Below, piece by piece: positions 12,790 to 25,620 of a stretch of DNA of 64,000 nucleotides. Source of the DNA: Toxonevra muliebris (lineage: Eukaryota; Arthropoda; Insecta; Diptera; Pallopteridae). The stretch lies in the NCBI GenBank assembly GCA_963691655.1, contig OY829326.1, positions 144,416,998-144,480,997 on the forward strand, in the 5' to 3' direction. The position numbers were made by a program, and so were the translations under genes. Below the pieces are notes generated by a model. The model did not search any database. It saw only the letters and a program-made list of their open reading frames with translations, and was not told the origin of the DNA. Each line of letters opens with the position of its first letter. Position 1 is the stretch's first letter.

Positions 12790-13400
12790 TTATAATGATC
12801 GCATAAATCGATCGTTGAACAAGAAAATAAAAAATATTTAAAAACAAATCGGGGGTAAATTAAAAAAAAAAAATTCGCATGAGAATTGAATATTCGAAAC
12901 ACTTGCCCCAAAAACAAAAAATCCACAAAAAAAAACCAAAAAAAAAAAAATATCAAAAACAAAAAAAGAGAATGCATAAAAAAATGCTGTCGATCGACAG
13001 CGTGTATAAATATACAAACGCTTGCATACATAGTATGTATAAATACAACATACTTACATTTAAAACAATAATATATATTTACCGATCGTGTTAAATTTAA
13101 CGATCTGTCATTTCGATTTATTTCTTAAGTGTAACATGTGTGTGTGTATGAATATTTCTTTAACAAAGACAAAGGCCTTTTCTTATGCTTGTTATAGCGA
13201 TCGTTTATGCGTTTACTAGCGATCGCTGTAATATACCTACGTAGGCATGTATGTATGTTTTTTTTTTTTTGTATTTAGAAGAACGTCAGCTGCATATTAA
13301 ATTAAAAGGTATTATAGATACACTTTAAGACTACGTTTTCTTGATAAAAATATCACACGATCGATATATTTGAGTGAATGTTTAAATGCATAGTGATCGT
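12790..13400. other. Cluster of CGATC words
   Basis: Within about 600 bp of AT-rich DNA the word GATCG or CGATC occurs around 12797, 12808, 12992, 13083, 13100, 13199, 13221, 13360 and 13395, including AATCGATCGTTG, AGCGATCGTTT and AGCGATCGCTG. A 16-bp perfect palindrome GCTGTCGATCGACAGC lies at 12986-13001. No gene is seen; the short Lys-rich open frames come from poly-A. A cluster of binding sites is one possibility. Confidence 0.4.
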
Positions 13401-14316
13401 GGCATAGTTTTTGATATGTTCGTCTGCAGCTTTTACATACAATTCTTCAGTCATATTGATGTTAATGTCATGCTATGTGAACTGGCACGGACTATAATAT
13501 ACGATGCCGCCGTCGCTACACCACTTTGGGAACGAAAAATTTAAATCAAATCGAAAAGTATCTAGTATGATGTGTAGCAACTTGCATTTTTTCAATAAAA
13601 GCTAAAAAAAAAAAATAAGAGATCATATAGAATTTTTATAGAATTGTCATAAAATGTCTGTATGCAGGCCTTCGTTTTAAAAATAAACAATACTCGATAC
13701 TAATACTAATAATTTTTAAATAAAAAATCGAAAAAGAATCACACACACACACACATTGACATTAACTTTATGATCGAATAAAAAATTGATATGTATATTT
13801 ATTTGTGTGTTGTCTGATATTTTTTGTTTTTTTTTTTTTTAAATAAACGTTTTTGTGGTTTTGCTGTTTTTCTTATTGATTGAGCGTAGGCGCCGCCGCG
13901 GTGGGGTTTGAAATGAAAATATTTATATTGAAATATTGGAAAATTTTTTGAAACATTTTAAAAGAAAATGAATTTTTTTTAATAAAGAAATAAATCAAAA
14001 ATACATATATACTTAAATTTAAAAATACTTACAGCAAACAATGATTTAGTTATATTGACTAATAAAAAAAATATATTTGAAAACATTTTTTTTAAAGAAA
14101 AAGACCACAGCTGCAACGACTGGTATTAAATAAATACAGAAGACTCTCTCTCTCTCAATATATATATAAAAATATCACGTCTTTAGAGTGTGATTTCGTT
14201 TTCTAAACATACATGTAATATCGATTTCAAAAAAAAAAAAAAATACTGGAATCAATTTAATATTCAAACTTCAAACGTTTTCTTTTTCAATAAAAAACGT
14301 ATCATAAAAATCACTA

Positions 14317-14508
14317 ATGTCTTGTTTTTACTATGGCCAATTCAATCGAATTTCTCCCGTGATATAATAAAACCAGGTAACTACTAGTAGTAAGTTACAT
14401 GGTTTTGTTATATCACGAGAGATTTGCTTACATGTTTGAAATTTCATAAAGGAAATCCTCTCTTTCTTTCTCTTTGACATGAAATATGACATAATGAAAA
14501 TCAGGCAT
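14317..14508 (+). mobile_element. Small MITE (family A) carrying a nested palindrome
   Basis: The termini ATGTCTTGTTTTTACTATGG and, reverse-complemented, ATGCCTGATTTTCATTATG match the family-A consensus ATGCYTGGTTTTCACTATG seen at 36.1 and 37.1 kb. The inner sequence (CAATTCAAT..AATTT, TTTCATA, CTCTCTTT, TTTGACATG) follows the same order. The copy is longer than its relatives only because of a 68-bp insertion at 14354-14421. Confidence 0.8.
14354..14421. repeat. 68-bp palindromic insertion with ATTT duplication
   Basis: The arms CTCCCGTGATATAATAAAAC and (reverse complement of the right side) CTCTCGTGATATAACAAAAC form a near-perfect hairpin of about 30 bp per arm. It is bounded by ATTT at 14350-14353 and 14422-14425. 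The uninterrupted relatives at 36.1 and 37.1 kb serve as empty sites and show a single copy of this stretch, so it is a genuine insertion. Confidence 0.85.
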
Positions 14509-17500
14509 AAGCTTTGTGCTCACCCTTAATTGTCAATCTCGAAGAGAGTAACTTAAGTTCGAATATATCTACTATATGAATGGAGTAAAGCTTATTGACA
14601 TTTTCAAAAGAGAGTAAACCATATATGGATACTTATGTATGTGTGAGTATATAAATAACTGATTTTCAGAAGAGAACCTTATCATACGCTCTCAAATTTT
14701 TAGCTTCATACGCTTTGTATGGTTGCATTTTTGTTTTTGCAATAAATTGAGAAATGACTTTCTTAATGCATTCAATAGAGATTTGGAAAAGAGAGAGAGA
14801 GAGAGGGAGAGAGAGTAAAAAATACATGTATTCATGTGATCATCTTTTCTGCTTGTGCATTTTTGTTATTGTGATTCTTAACAACAAAAATTCTCAGTTT
14901 TTGTTTAACATATCTACATATTAATATATATAAACTCTCACAATATTAATTAATGCAAATTTTGATTATATTTAATAATAATTTAAATACATGGTTATGT
15001 AAAACTAAATTTTTTTCTGTTTTATATGGTTAATATGGTTAACATTTGAAAAATGTGTCGGGCGAAGTTAAATACGGGAAAGAATGAGAAAGAGAGAGAG
15101 AGAGCAATATATTGGTGATGTAATGAATGTCCGTATTCGCCATTTGCGAAACATTCGCATAATTTTGGCATTTGCTTTGGCATTCCTAATTTTCTTTTTT
15201 TTGCAAATGTATAACGAATGTTTAATTAGGAAAAGCACGCCTACAGTTTATGTTTGTGAACATGTTTGCTCACTTTTTAATGCAACTTTGTTTGGCTTTT
15301 GCCCAAGCTGAAAAATCAGCAAAACTATCTACTTTTTTCAAATATAATTTAGCACCACTTCATATATTCTAAGCTGATCCATATATTTTCTTAAAGAGTC
15401 TGAAAATCACTATGATATGAAATTCCATATTCGTATTCGTACATACATTCGAATTCGCGAATGTCAGTTTTTGGCCTTAGTATTCGCATGCACTAATCTG
15501 GCATCAGTTCCATCACTAATTAAAACATAAGGAAACAGGGAATGATATTAGAAAGTCGTAATAAGCACTTGTATACATTTTTGAATAAGTACATTAAGTA
15601 AGTAGCTGGATTCATTAAAATTAGCGAAATATTCTAAAATTATGTACAAAGAGTACCACGCAGACATGTCTAGTATTGTTTCTGTTGCTGCTGATAATAC
15701 TGCTTGATGATGACGAGGAGAAGAATGACGACACTACTTTGTTGATTTTTTGTTTTTGTTTTTTTTTAGCTTTAATTCATGTTGATGATAATTTTATTTT
15801 TATATATTTTTTTTCTAACAGCATAATAACCTAACAACAACAAATAGCTAAATAAAAAAAAAAAAAAAATGCCACAAAATTTTCAACTGCGTGAAATTTG
15901 TTTGCAATTTTTTTTTTTTTTTGGTTATTTTATTTTTCTCTGCTGTGCTAAAATATTTTGCATGCCATGAGCGTCTACAGGGGCTATGGCTATGTATTTG
16001 CTTGCCGGCATGCGGCGTGCAATTTTCCCTGTTGTTTTTATATTTTTGGTTGAGTAGTGAGTGAACATTTTCAAAACCGAAAGTATTTAAATTTTAAGTT
16101 CCATTTGGTAGTACAAAAACCTTCTAGGTAGTATAGTTAAGGGGTTATTTTTTTATTGTTTTAATACATTAAAACGCGTGGCAGCATGCAGACATATATA
16201 CATACATACATTGTATGTATGTATGACGTAGTAGTGTCTTTAACATTACACGCGCAGAAAACACCCGCTGTGTTTTGCCTATGTTTTTGTTGTTGTTTTG
16301 CGCTCACTGACTGCTGCTTGCTCTGATGGCAAAGAGGCAGTAAGTCACGTGCTCTTTTGTTGTTGTTGTTTTTTAGTTAAAGACAAGAAGATTTTATTTA
16401 TTTTTCATTGTTGTTGTTGTTGAGCTTTACCTCTTTTGTTGGGGTGTGTGAAAACCACAAGGAGGAGAGGTGAGGTGATTCTATTTATGAAATAATCTTT
16501 CGTCTGTTTGATGTAAGCTCTCTCTCTCTAGTGCACTCTGTGCAAGAGAGAGAGAGAGAGAGAGAGTAAAACCGATTGTATACAAATCGTAATAAAGGGT
16601 TTCATGTTCTCTCATTTACCGTAAATTCTCTCAATGATCAAAAGTTATTATTAAAGTTAATTGTAAGTCCAACGTAATTCTCTCAGCAATCAATTGGGGT
16701 ATTCACAGTTCATTGTATACAAACCCGACGTAATACACAAAATGAAAAAAGGGATAATTTAAGAAGACAAATGAAAATTTAATGAACTAATATATTTCTT
16801 GAAAAATAATAATTCACAGTAGTAAATTCAATTCAAATTCTTTCAGTTAACAACCAACTGTGAACATTTCATATGTTTTTTAAACTGTTTTTTTTTACAA
16901 TTGATTTCTTATTAAATTTTCAAATTTCTGTCTAACTATTTTTCCCCTAAAACTAATTTCTCAAACGGAAATACTTCATTAAATTGCATATAATTATAAA
17001 ATATTCTTCAAATATTACTATTCGAACCTTTTTCCAATCACACAATCAATCGCACCAATTATCGATGTATAACTGCGAGTATAGTAACCGTCAATGATGA
17101 TTACATTTTTCCAATACGGCGTGAGTACGTATGTATATTGCATGCCGCATGATTAGGCACAAAATTAAAGGCTCCTGTGTTTTTCTACGCTAACCGCTGT
17201 TTCTTCCTACATATATAATAAAAATACACTTGAAAAGTTTTTTTTTTTTTTTTTTTTTTGAAATTGAAGGCACTTAAAGAGGGAAACATACAAAAACAAG
17301 AAGAAACCAAAACCACAACAAGTGTTTTTAAATATATTTCATTCGAAGTTGAAAGTTACATTCATACATGAAATAATTATTATTTAAAAATATTTTTATT
17401 ATTATTAAATAGATTCTTTTATCTATTGAACAAATTTTCAACATTAAATTTCAACGCTTATCTCTAACAACCGATCAGTGATATGCTAAAAACCAAAATA

Positions 17501-18747
17501 TTTTCGTTATTTGAGTGGAAGTTCTATGGAAATTTACAAAATTGTAGACCTCAAAGTGTAGGTATACGAAAATCAACTTTAACATTAATGCCATTCTACA
17601 GCTATTGACAGACAGACAACAACAATATTAAGACTTAATAACACGCACACACACACACACAAAACATTTAAGCACGTACAATTTCGTATGAAAACTATTT
17701 GCTCCCTTTTTCTCTTCCTCTCTTTATAATATTCGCAATAAAAGTTTACCATATAGTTCATGAAATTATAAGTGCGTATGTGCGTGTGTTTGTGTGAGTG
17801 AGAGAGACATTATATTCATATTTAAGTATCTATTATCAGTGTTTACCAATTATTAGTTTTTATACCCCACAACAACAACAAAACTAACAAAAATACATTG
17901 TACGTAGGTAATATTAAAAGGCAACACTCTTATAGTTATAATAAAGTTATTATTGTTCCACATGTGTGTGTGTGTGTGAGCCTCTCTGTGAGTGTGTGGG
18001 CTTGATAAATGCCTAAATGTGCTTTTCATTATATTTTGTTGTTGTTGTAATAGTAATGTACTTTTATGGGAGACGGGCTAGACGTGGGGGCACTACAAAA
18101 AGGGTACATTCATTTATGTGCCATAAAAAATGATTTCTCACATATCAGTTTAATAAGTTTTGAAAGTTGTAAGCAAGTGAAAAGGAGCAAAAAAAAAGGG
18201 GCGTTATTTTCTTAATAATTGATATAATTTCAATAACTTAAATTTTTAGTAGATTTTTGAATTGCAAACTTAAAAAAAAAACAATAGGTTGACTACAAAA
18301 ATATATGTACATATGGATGAATAACTTGTAGTAGGATTTATGAAATTCTGTGAAATGGAATAAAATGGATTTTGGGTAAAAGCTTCCTTTAATTTTGGGA
18401 TATGCATTTCATCTCATTCGTGTAAATGTGAAGCCTGCTCTGGTAGAGCGGTAGTGAGTGAAGAGTGTTAGTGTGAGAGAGTATGTGTGAGTACCCAACC
18501 GCAAAGATTGAGAGACTTTTGGAGAGGAGTGAAGTAAAAGACTTTTTTTCACTTTGTTACTTATTATTCTAGAGCAGCAGTGGCCACCTATACACACACA
18601 ATGATCGATGGAGCACTCTTTCTATGGAAATGAGCTCTGTACGTGTGAAACTTCTTTCGCTCATTTGCCTGCGTGCAAGTCTTTGGCCTACGCTGCTCTA
18701 GAGCAATGAGAATCAAGCCAATCAACAAACGTGATTTCTCTCTGTAA
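14509..18747. other. Non-coding intronic DNA
   Basis: No gene is seen. GA/CT tracts at 14790-14815, 15091-15104 and 16519-16566, repeated ATTCGC words at 15130-15490, GTTGTT runs at 16285-16425, poly-T/poly-A at 15755-15925 and 17238-17260, (AC)n at 17645-17660 and (TG)n at 17964-17978. GAGTGTG/CTCTC words are dense at 18430-18600. Confidence 0.5.
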
Positions 18748-19452
18748 GGGCGATGTTACACGATCAATGTTTTGCTGTCAAACAATGCAATTGTTGTTGC
18801 TTTGAAAAATGAACACTGAGCAAAAGAGAGGATGAACACATTTCACTTCAAATTTTTTTATTGTCGAAAAACACCTGCATCACTTCAAATATAATGGGGT
18901 TGCTGCAGATACACTGTTGCATTTTATTGGAAAATAGTAATATTTTATGAAAATACTAGACTTTTTACTAACTTATAAATACATTTTTTTTCTTTGCCAC
19001 CCTTTGCGTTGTTCGCTTTTGTTTGTTTATAAAAATGGGTACTGTTTAAAAAATTACATAATAATTTTTATAAAAACATGGTAATTCAATGGCCAAGGAA
19101 CAAAGTGGCAGAGCTTATTTTAATAGTTGGGAAATTTTAAAGATTATTTTTCTGTGTTTTTCATATATAAATGCAATATTTTTTGTATAATTTGTTACTA
19201 TTTCCACCGACATTATCTCATATTGTCATTATAATTATTTTCCATCCAATTCCATTCCAATTGTTGAATTTTCATTCACTCCAAAATACAATTAAATACT
19301 TTTTAGTTGGAAAAACATAGTTGCAGATAAAAGTATTAAAAAATAACATTCACCAAAAAACTGATAATGTAACAGGGCATCAAACGAAACGATGAAAAGA
19401 AAGTAAAAACAGAAAACATTGACAGCGAAACATTGACCGTGTAACATCAGCC
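18748..19452. mobile_element. Non-autonomous PIF/Harbinger-like MITE (705 bp)
   Basis: The left end GGGCGATGTTACACGATCAA and the reverse-complemented right end GGCTGATGTTACACGGTCAA continue into matching TGTTTYGCTGTCAA, giving termini of about 33 bp. Both ends are flanked by TAA (18745-18747 and 19453-19455), which fits the TWA target of PIF/Harbinger elements. The interior has no transposase. The family assignment rests on target and terminus style only. Confidence 0.7.
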
Positions 19453-21910
19453 TAACTGTCTTTCCTCTCCTCTGCTTTTATTTCGTGATGTCTATTTTTC
19501 TCTTTTTCTCCGAGACTAATCCGATGGTTTCTTTATATTAAAAATTTAAAATTTGACTAGTCAATTTTTAGTGTGTATTTAGATCCCACCATGTTCACGG
19601 CTTTTACTCCAAAATGTTGATTAAAATGAACTTGTTGAAGCGATCTTGAATTTCTTAAATTAAAAATAGAATTTTGAGACAATTTTCTTTCCAATCAAAT
19701 GTCAAAAGCAACATTTGCATGATCAAAAAAATGATCATTAACTACAGCATGATCATGAACGAGCAACATCAACTTAATTTTCATCATATTATTCTATTTC
19801 TTGTTCAACTGCTTGTTTTGTGTCTACAGCATCAGCGATCCCAATGGGAAAGGGTAAGAAGCAAGCGAAAGAAGAAACAACGAATGAATTCGGTACTTTA
19901 ACGTGTCAAAAGAGATGAATGGAATAGCATTCTTTTTTGCATTACCAGCTCTTCAAGGAAATAATTGATTATTCAGCAAAAGCAGGATATTTTTCGATTC
20001 CTGATTGCTTTTTTATAAAGAAAAATCGAATCCAGGAATCGTTGATCTTCATTTTGAGAATAAACCTTAGAATATATTAATTTTTAGTGAAGAATTTATC
20101 TGTTAATATTACCGAGCTTTACGTTTTTCCCTGCTGGGTTGCATATATACACACACACACATTTACTTAAATCTATAGTCATGTCTGATGATGTTGATGA
20201 CTTTTACGCCTGCCAATGTTTTATGACACACTGGAAAAATTGTTGTTGGTTGTTGTTTGTTCATCATCATCACGAGGAGCAAGCAGCAATAACCGAACAG
20301 CAGCATGTTGTTGCTGCCTGCGACGACATGTTGGGGAAAATGACATAAAATATTGAAAAAGACAAACAAAAAATTTATAATAAATATAAATTTTTATAAA
20401 AATGCATGGTTGGCGCATTGTGTATCTGTGTGTGAATGATATGATATGTGACGCATTCGATTCGATATTATTTCGACAGTTTGTTTGTAGATATTTCGCT
20501 CTTAGCTGTTTTTCCTTTACTTCATCATCATCATCATCATAATTTTTTTTACGTCTGCTGCATTGCAATGAGCCGCAAACATGATTTTCTTTGTAGCATA
20601 AAACTATAGCTATAGATGCATGTGTAGTCAAACATACACACAGACGCTTAGGCGAGTGTATCTAACTCGAGTGCGCGTTGTTTGCATTATGGATTTTTGT
20701 TTTAATTTTATATACTTACTTGTGAATGTATATAATTTTTATTATTTGTTCAATAATCAAGCATGAATATGACAAATTTTTTATATTATTGTATTTTATG
20801 TATTTGCAACTTTAGACAGCAGTCAAATAAATTTTGAATGTACATGCATATGTGTGTGTGTGTGAGTAATTTAATAGTGTGTGTATGTGTATGATAAAAA
20901 TACATTTTCTGCATGATAAAATTCTTCTTCTTCTTCTATCTAATAATGCGTGCGGCGTTAAAGTTAAATCAGCAGCGAAATTTTTTGTAGATCGTTTGTT
21001 TTTTTTAATAATTTTTTTTCTATGAATATTTTCCCATAAATACTTTAAACAAATGCACAGATGTCAAAAAATATAAATCTGCGTATAAAGAAAAGCAAAA
21101 AAAAAAGAAACTAAATCACATACAATTCACATTGATTCAATTCAAATCAAAACTCATTTGCATACATACATCAGATAAATTATTGTATTTCATGAAACAA
21201 AAAAAAAAAAAAAATTGAGAACGGCAGCCAAATAAATTTTGTAGAGGTAGAGGGCATTCTCAACCCCTTTTTCTATAAATACATAAATGAGTCTATGTAT
21301 GTGCATGTACATATAGCAGTGTATGTATATCATATGTATATAAATTTTATTTGCTGTTGTTTTTTGTTGTCTTATATTCGATATGGTCAAAATTTATATA
21401 AAATGCCAATGTGAAGAATGGCAAATGATGCGACATAAACTTATGCGCATCAAATTAATCCACAACAACAGCACACATAAAAACGAAACGACAAAAGGAA
21501 ATAAATTTTAAAATTAAAAAATAAAAGCACAATGGTATTGGTGACTATATACATATATGTGTGTGTGTGTTTAAGTGTGGATATATATGCGTGGTTGAGA
21601 GATAATGAAGAGGGTTCAAATTGATTAGTTCGCTGTCACATAGCATAGAAAATATCCACTAATATTGAATAAAAACAATAATGAAATTTTGAAGGGTTAT
21701 GAATGAGAGACTGAATGATTTTGAATCTAATCAAGAACAATATTCTCTACATAATTTTTTAATTCGAAATAATGAGAAAATTTAACGAAATATAGACAAA
21801 AAACTAAACACGAAACACGCGCTGAGAGAGAGAGAGAGAGAGAGGAAGAGAGAGAAAATGCCACGTGAAATGTATCCTCTCAAAATGAGTAGACTGATAA
21901 TTCGTCAGTT
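19453..21910. other. Non-coding intronic DNA
   Basis: No gene is seen. A cluster of TGATCA words at 19715-19760, CATCAT/GATGAT runs at 20185-20275 and 20520-20545, (TG)n at 20850-20865, and GAGAG tracts at 21823-21852 leading into the next tandem array. The 136-codon minus frame at 20221-20631 follows the trinucleotide runs and is not a gene. Confidence 0.5.
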
Positions 21911-22850
21911 GGAACGAACTATATTAATTTACTTTTGTCATTAAAAGAGATGAGATTTGACACTCTCTTTTGGTATTCGTTAGAGTACGGTTGTAATTGT
22001 TGTTGTTTTCATATTCTTTTTGTTTTCGTTGTGTTAAAGATGAATATGAACCGTATGCTAGAGTAGAGAACCACAACAACAAAAAAGTCAGAAGCAACAA
22101 AGATTAATATAAGAGAGTGAGGTCGATGTTTCTTCATTATTCAATTGAAACGAACTGTATTAATTTACTCTTTAAGATAAGAGAGATAAAGATGTGAATA
22201 TCTTACACATGCATAGGTCTCTCTTGTGTGTGATTTAGGATTCTCTTTTAGAATTCGTTAGAGTACGGTTGTAATTGTTGTTGTTTTCATGTTCTTTTTG
22301 TTTTCGTTATGTTAAAGATGAATATGAACCGTATGCTAGAGTAGAGAACCACAACAACAAAAAAGTCACAAGCAACAAAGATTAATATAAGAAAGTGAGG
22401 TCGATGTTTCTTCATTGTTCAATTGAAACGAACTGTATTAATTTACTCTTTAAGATAAGAGAGATAAAGATGTGAATATCTTACACATGCATAGGTCTCT
22501 CTTGTGTGTGATTTAGGATTCTCTTTTAGAATTCGTTAGAGTACGGTTGTAACTGTTGTTGTTTTCAATAAGTTAAAGATGAATATGAACCGTATGAGAG
22601 AGTGGAGAACCACAACAACAAAAAAGTCAGGAGATTAATATAAGAGAGTGAGGTCGATGTTTCTCGAAATTATTCATAAAACTCTCTTAGAAGCCTCAAC
22701 TCAATGGAAACGAACTATATTAATTTACTCTTTGAGACAAGAGAGATAAAGATATAAATATATTACAGGTCTCTCCTTCGGTATTCGAGTATATAATAGT
22801 TGTTGTTGTTTTTCAAACGAATCAAAGATGGAGATGAATCGTTTGATGCG
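21911..22850. repeat. About 280-bp tandem repeat, 3.5 copies, GAGAG-rich
   Basis: The marker CGAACTRTATTAATTTACT recurs at 21915, 22151, 22429 and 22711. The second and third units are almost identical, so at least one duplication is recent. Each unit includes TCGTTAGAGTACGGTTGTAA, GAACCGTATGMKAGAGT, CCACAACAACAAAAAAGTCA and GTGAGGTCGATGTTTCTTC, with several GAGAG or CTCTC words. Confidence 0.9.
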
Positions 22851-25620
22851 ACGTTGATGCCAGTGTTGCCAGTTCAGCAATTTTAGATCAAGGTTTACCA
22901 ATTTTTGAAAATGTTAGGCATTCCATTTTGAAAAACGAAAACGGAAATTTTATCCACTTTTCGTTAAGTTTTATCTGTTTTTTAGTTATTTTATTAACAA
23001 GAAATTTTTTTTTTTTCATTTTAAAATTTGTAAAAAATCTTAGTGATCTTAACAAGAATGCTTGATAGCCAGTAAAGCAGAAAGTAAAGGCATTAGTGTA
23101 AAAAGAAGTTAATGGAGATGCTTTGTTGAAGCTCTATGATATACTAGGAGTTAATTGGAAACAGGTGACGATGATGATAATATTTTCTGATAAAATCTAT
23201 AAAAATAAACAAACAATAATATTTTTCGTACACATATATAGAGGTCTCTCTCTTTGTATGTGCTAGTGAGACGAGCAAACATAAAGAGAAACCCATAAAA
23301 ACTTTAATGTGTACTAATTGAAAAAATAGCAATTTTTGAAAAATTTCCAAATAAAATCGATCTCTCATTAAAATTCTACTCTTATAGTTATCCGTTTTCA
23401 ATTGATATACTTAACAAATAAAGTTTTTAGCCGACATTCATATTGAATTTTTAGTCAGTCAATTAAATGTGTGAAAAAACAAAAAAAAACAATTTGTTAA
23501 TAAAATTTTTTACAACTTAGCAAAAAAATTTCGAAAAATGTGAAAAGAAAAAAAAATTCCAAAAACTAAAAGAAAAAAAAGAAACAAACCTTTAAACACA
23601 TATCAATTACAAGCATGAAACATGCCAAAACTAAGTAAAATTCAATAAATAATAAAAACAAAATCAAACAAACAAAGACACGAAACGAACAACCGCAGGC
23701 AGCACATAGAGAGCTCTTAATTAAAACATCAATAAAATTGTAAACCATAAAAATTAACTACTTAAGAAAATACAAATTACAACTAATTTATGCAAATTAA
23801 AATTATATATATCTACATGTATGTATACAATAGATATTTTAAAAAGCAAATAAACAAAAAAAATATTTAATACTTAACGCTGGGCTGTGTCTAGACATGC
23901 TACAACCAAAAATACAGCAACAAACAGTAGCCAAATCAAAAGAAATATATTTTGTATGAATTTTTTGCTCTTTCACTACATATGAGTAAATAAAACTAGA
24001 GCGCTAATTAAAATTCAAACGCGTCAATAATCGAAATAATCATTAAAAAAAAAAAATAAATAAAAATTATATTACTACAAAATGTTGCGAGTGAGCGAGC
24101 GAACGGTCGACAGCAGCAACAGCAGCGGCAAGCAATGAATAATAGCAACAACCAACAACAACAATAATAATAAATTTTTAATAAGTATAATCAAACACCC
24201 ACATCATATACTGGTAGGTAGCAGTAGGCAGGCAGGCAGGCAGCAGCAGCAACAGCAGTCAGTCAGTCAGTGTGTTCCTAGTAATTCATATATATACAGT
24301 AGTCGAAATACAAACATTTTTTTTTTTATTATTTTTTTGTTGTTGTATTATTTTTCATTATATTATTGACTTTATGTTAATATTATTAAATTAATTTGTC
24401 AGCACGGAAATTAAAAACCCCACAAAAATGCGCTCGCTATCTTCGTTTTCGATATCAAAATAAGAATAGCAGCCAGCAATTCATTGGTGACAAAAACGAC
24501 AACAGCATCATCATCATCAGCATCAACCAACAACATTATGATGATCATCATTATTAGAGCGATCGATATTATGTAGTGGCGCACAGTGGCAATGACTGAC
24601 AATGGCAATAACAACAAACAACAACAGCAGCAACAATATTTAATGGCATGGCAATATCCGCAGAACAGACAGAAAATCATTTGAAAATTATTACTACATA
24701 TTACTAGTTATTTATATAGATATTTTTATACTTTTATAAAATTGAGTTCATGATCTGTGCTTGTGATCAATTTTGATCACACAATTTTTTTTCTCTGTGT
24801 TTTTGTTTTGTTTTTGTGATGAGTCTTTGTTGAGGGGGGAAAAGCTATTCACATATTTATATTTCATAGTTTTATGTGCTTTTGAATATATGAATTATGA
24901 GTGTGAGGGCGAGAAAAATGTTTTTTTTTTTTGTTTTGTATTATTAACAAGTTATTTTTTGTTTTTGTTTTATTGATTATGAAAGCAAATGTATATGAGC
25001 AATATTATTGACTTACACTGCATGAGCATGATGATGGTCTCTCTGAAAATATGATTAATCGAAAATAATTTCCTCTTTTTTTATTATTATTATTATTATG
25101 AATAATCGAAAAAGCACAGGCCATACATATTTTCTGATATGAACAAGTAATCAGAAATTTACCGCTTTCAAACTTATATAGAATTTATGTGTAATTATGA
25201 TAAACACGACAAAATAGTTTTTCAGAAATTCATTAGAAAAAAAAAACACATCCATATCAAAAAAAAAAAAAAAAATTATATACGATTTATATAATAATAC
25301 TCGTATACATTTGTATATAAGGAAATTAATGTGGTTAGTTTGTAGAGAATTTATCAAAATATTTTAACATATTTTTTAAAACCACATAAAACACAAAAAA
25401 CATAATTTAATATTATCCCACGCCATATGCGCTCAATTGTTCTACTTACGTATTGTCGGTTTTCATTGATAAAGTTATTGGTAAATAGCTCGAAAGGAAT
25501 ATCAACAATTTTAATAAATAAGATTGTGCAATTCTGTTTTCATAATTTTATGTTTACAATTGACGTCACACTATCACACTTCTATCTTAATGTAAGGAGA
25601 AATTAATATGTATACAGATT
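22851..25620. other. Non-coding intronic DNA
   Basis: No gene is seen. CAG/CAA runs at 24108-24160, GGCA tandem repeats at 24230-24242, GTCA repeats near 24258-24270, CATCAT at 24506-24525 and long poly-A/T tracts. The word CCAGTGTTGCCAGTTC at 22859 resembles a hAT-type terminus but no partner was found. Confidence 0.45.

Noticed and set aside
15120..15500. Repeated ATTCGC words suggesting a terminal inverted repeat element
   Set aside because: The words do not extend into alignable inverted ends.
22859..22880. CCAGTGTTGCCAGTTC word resembling a hAT terminus
   Set aside because: No inverted partner found within 2 kb.
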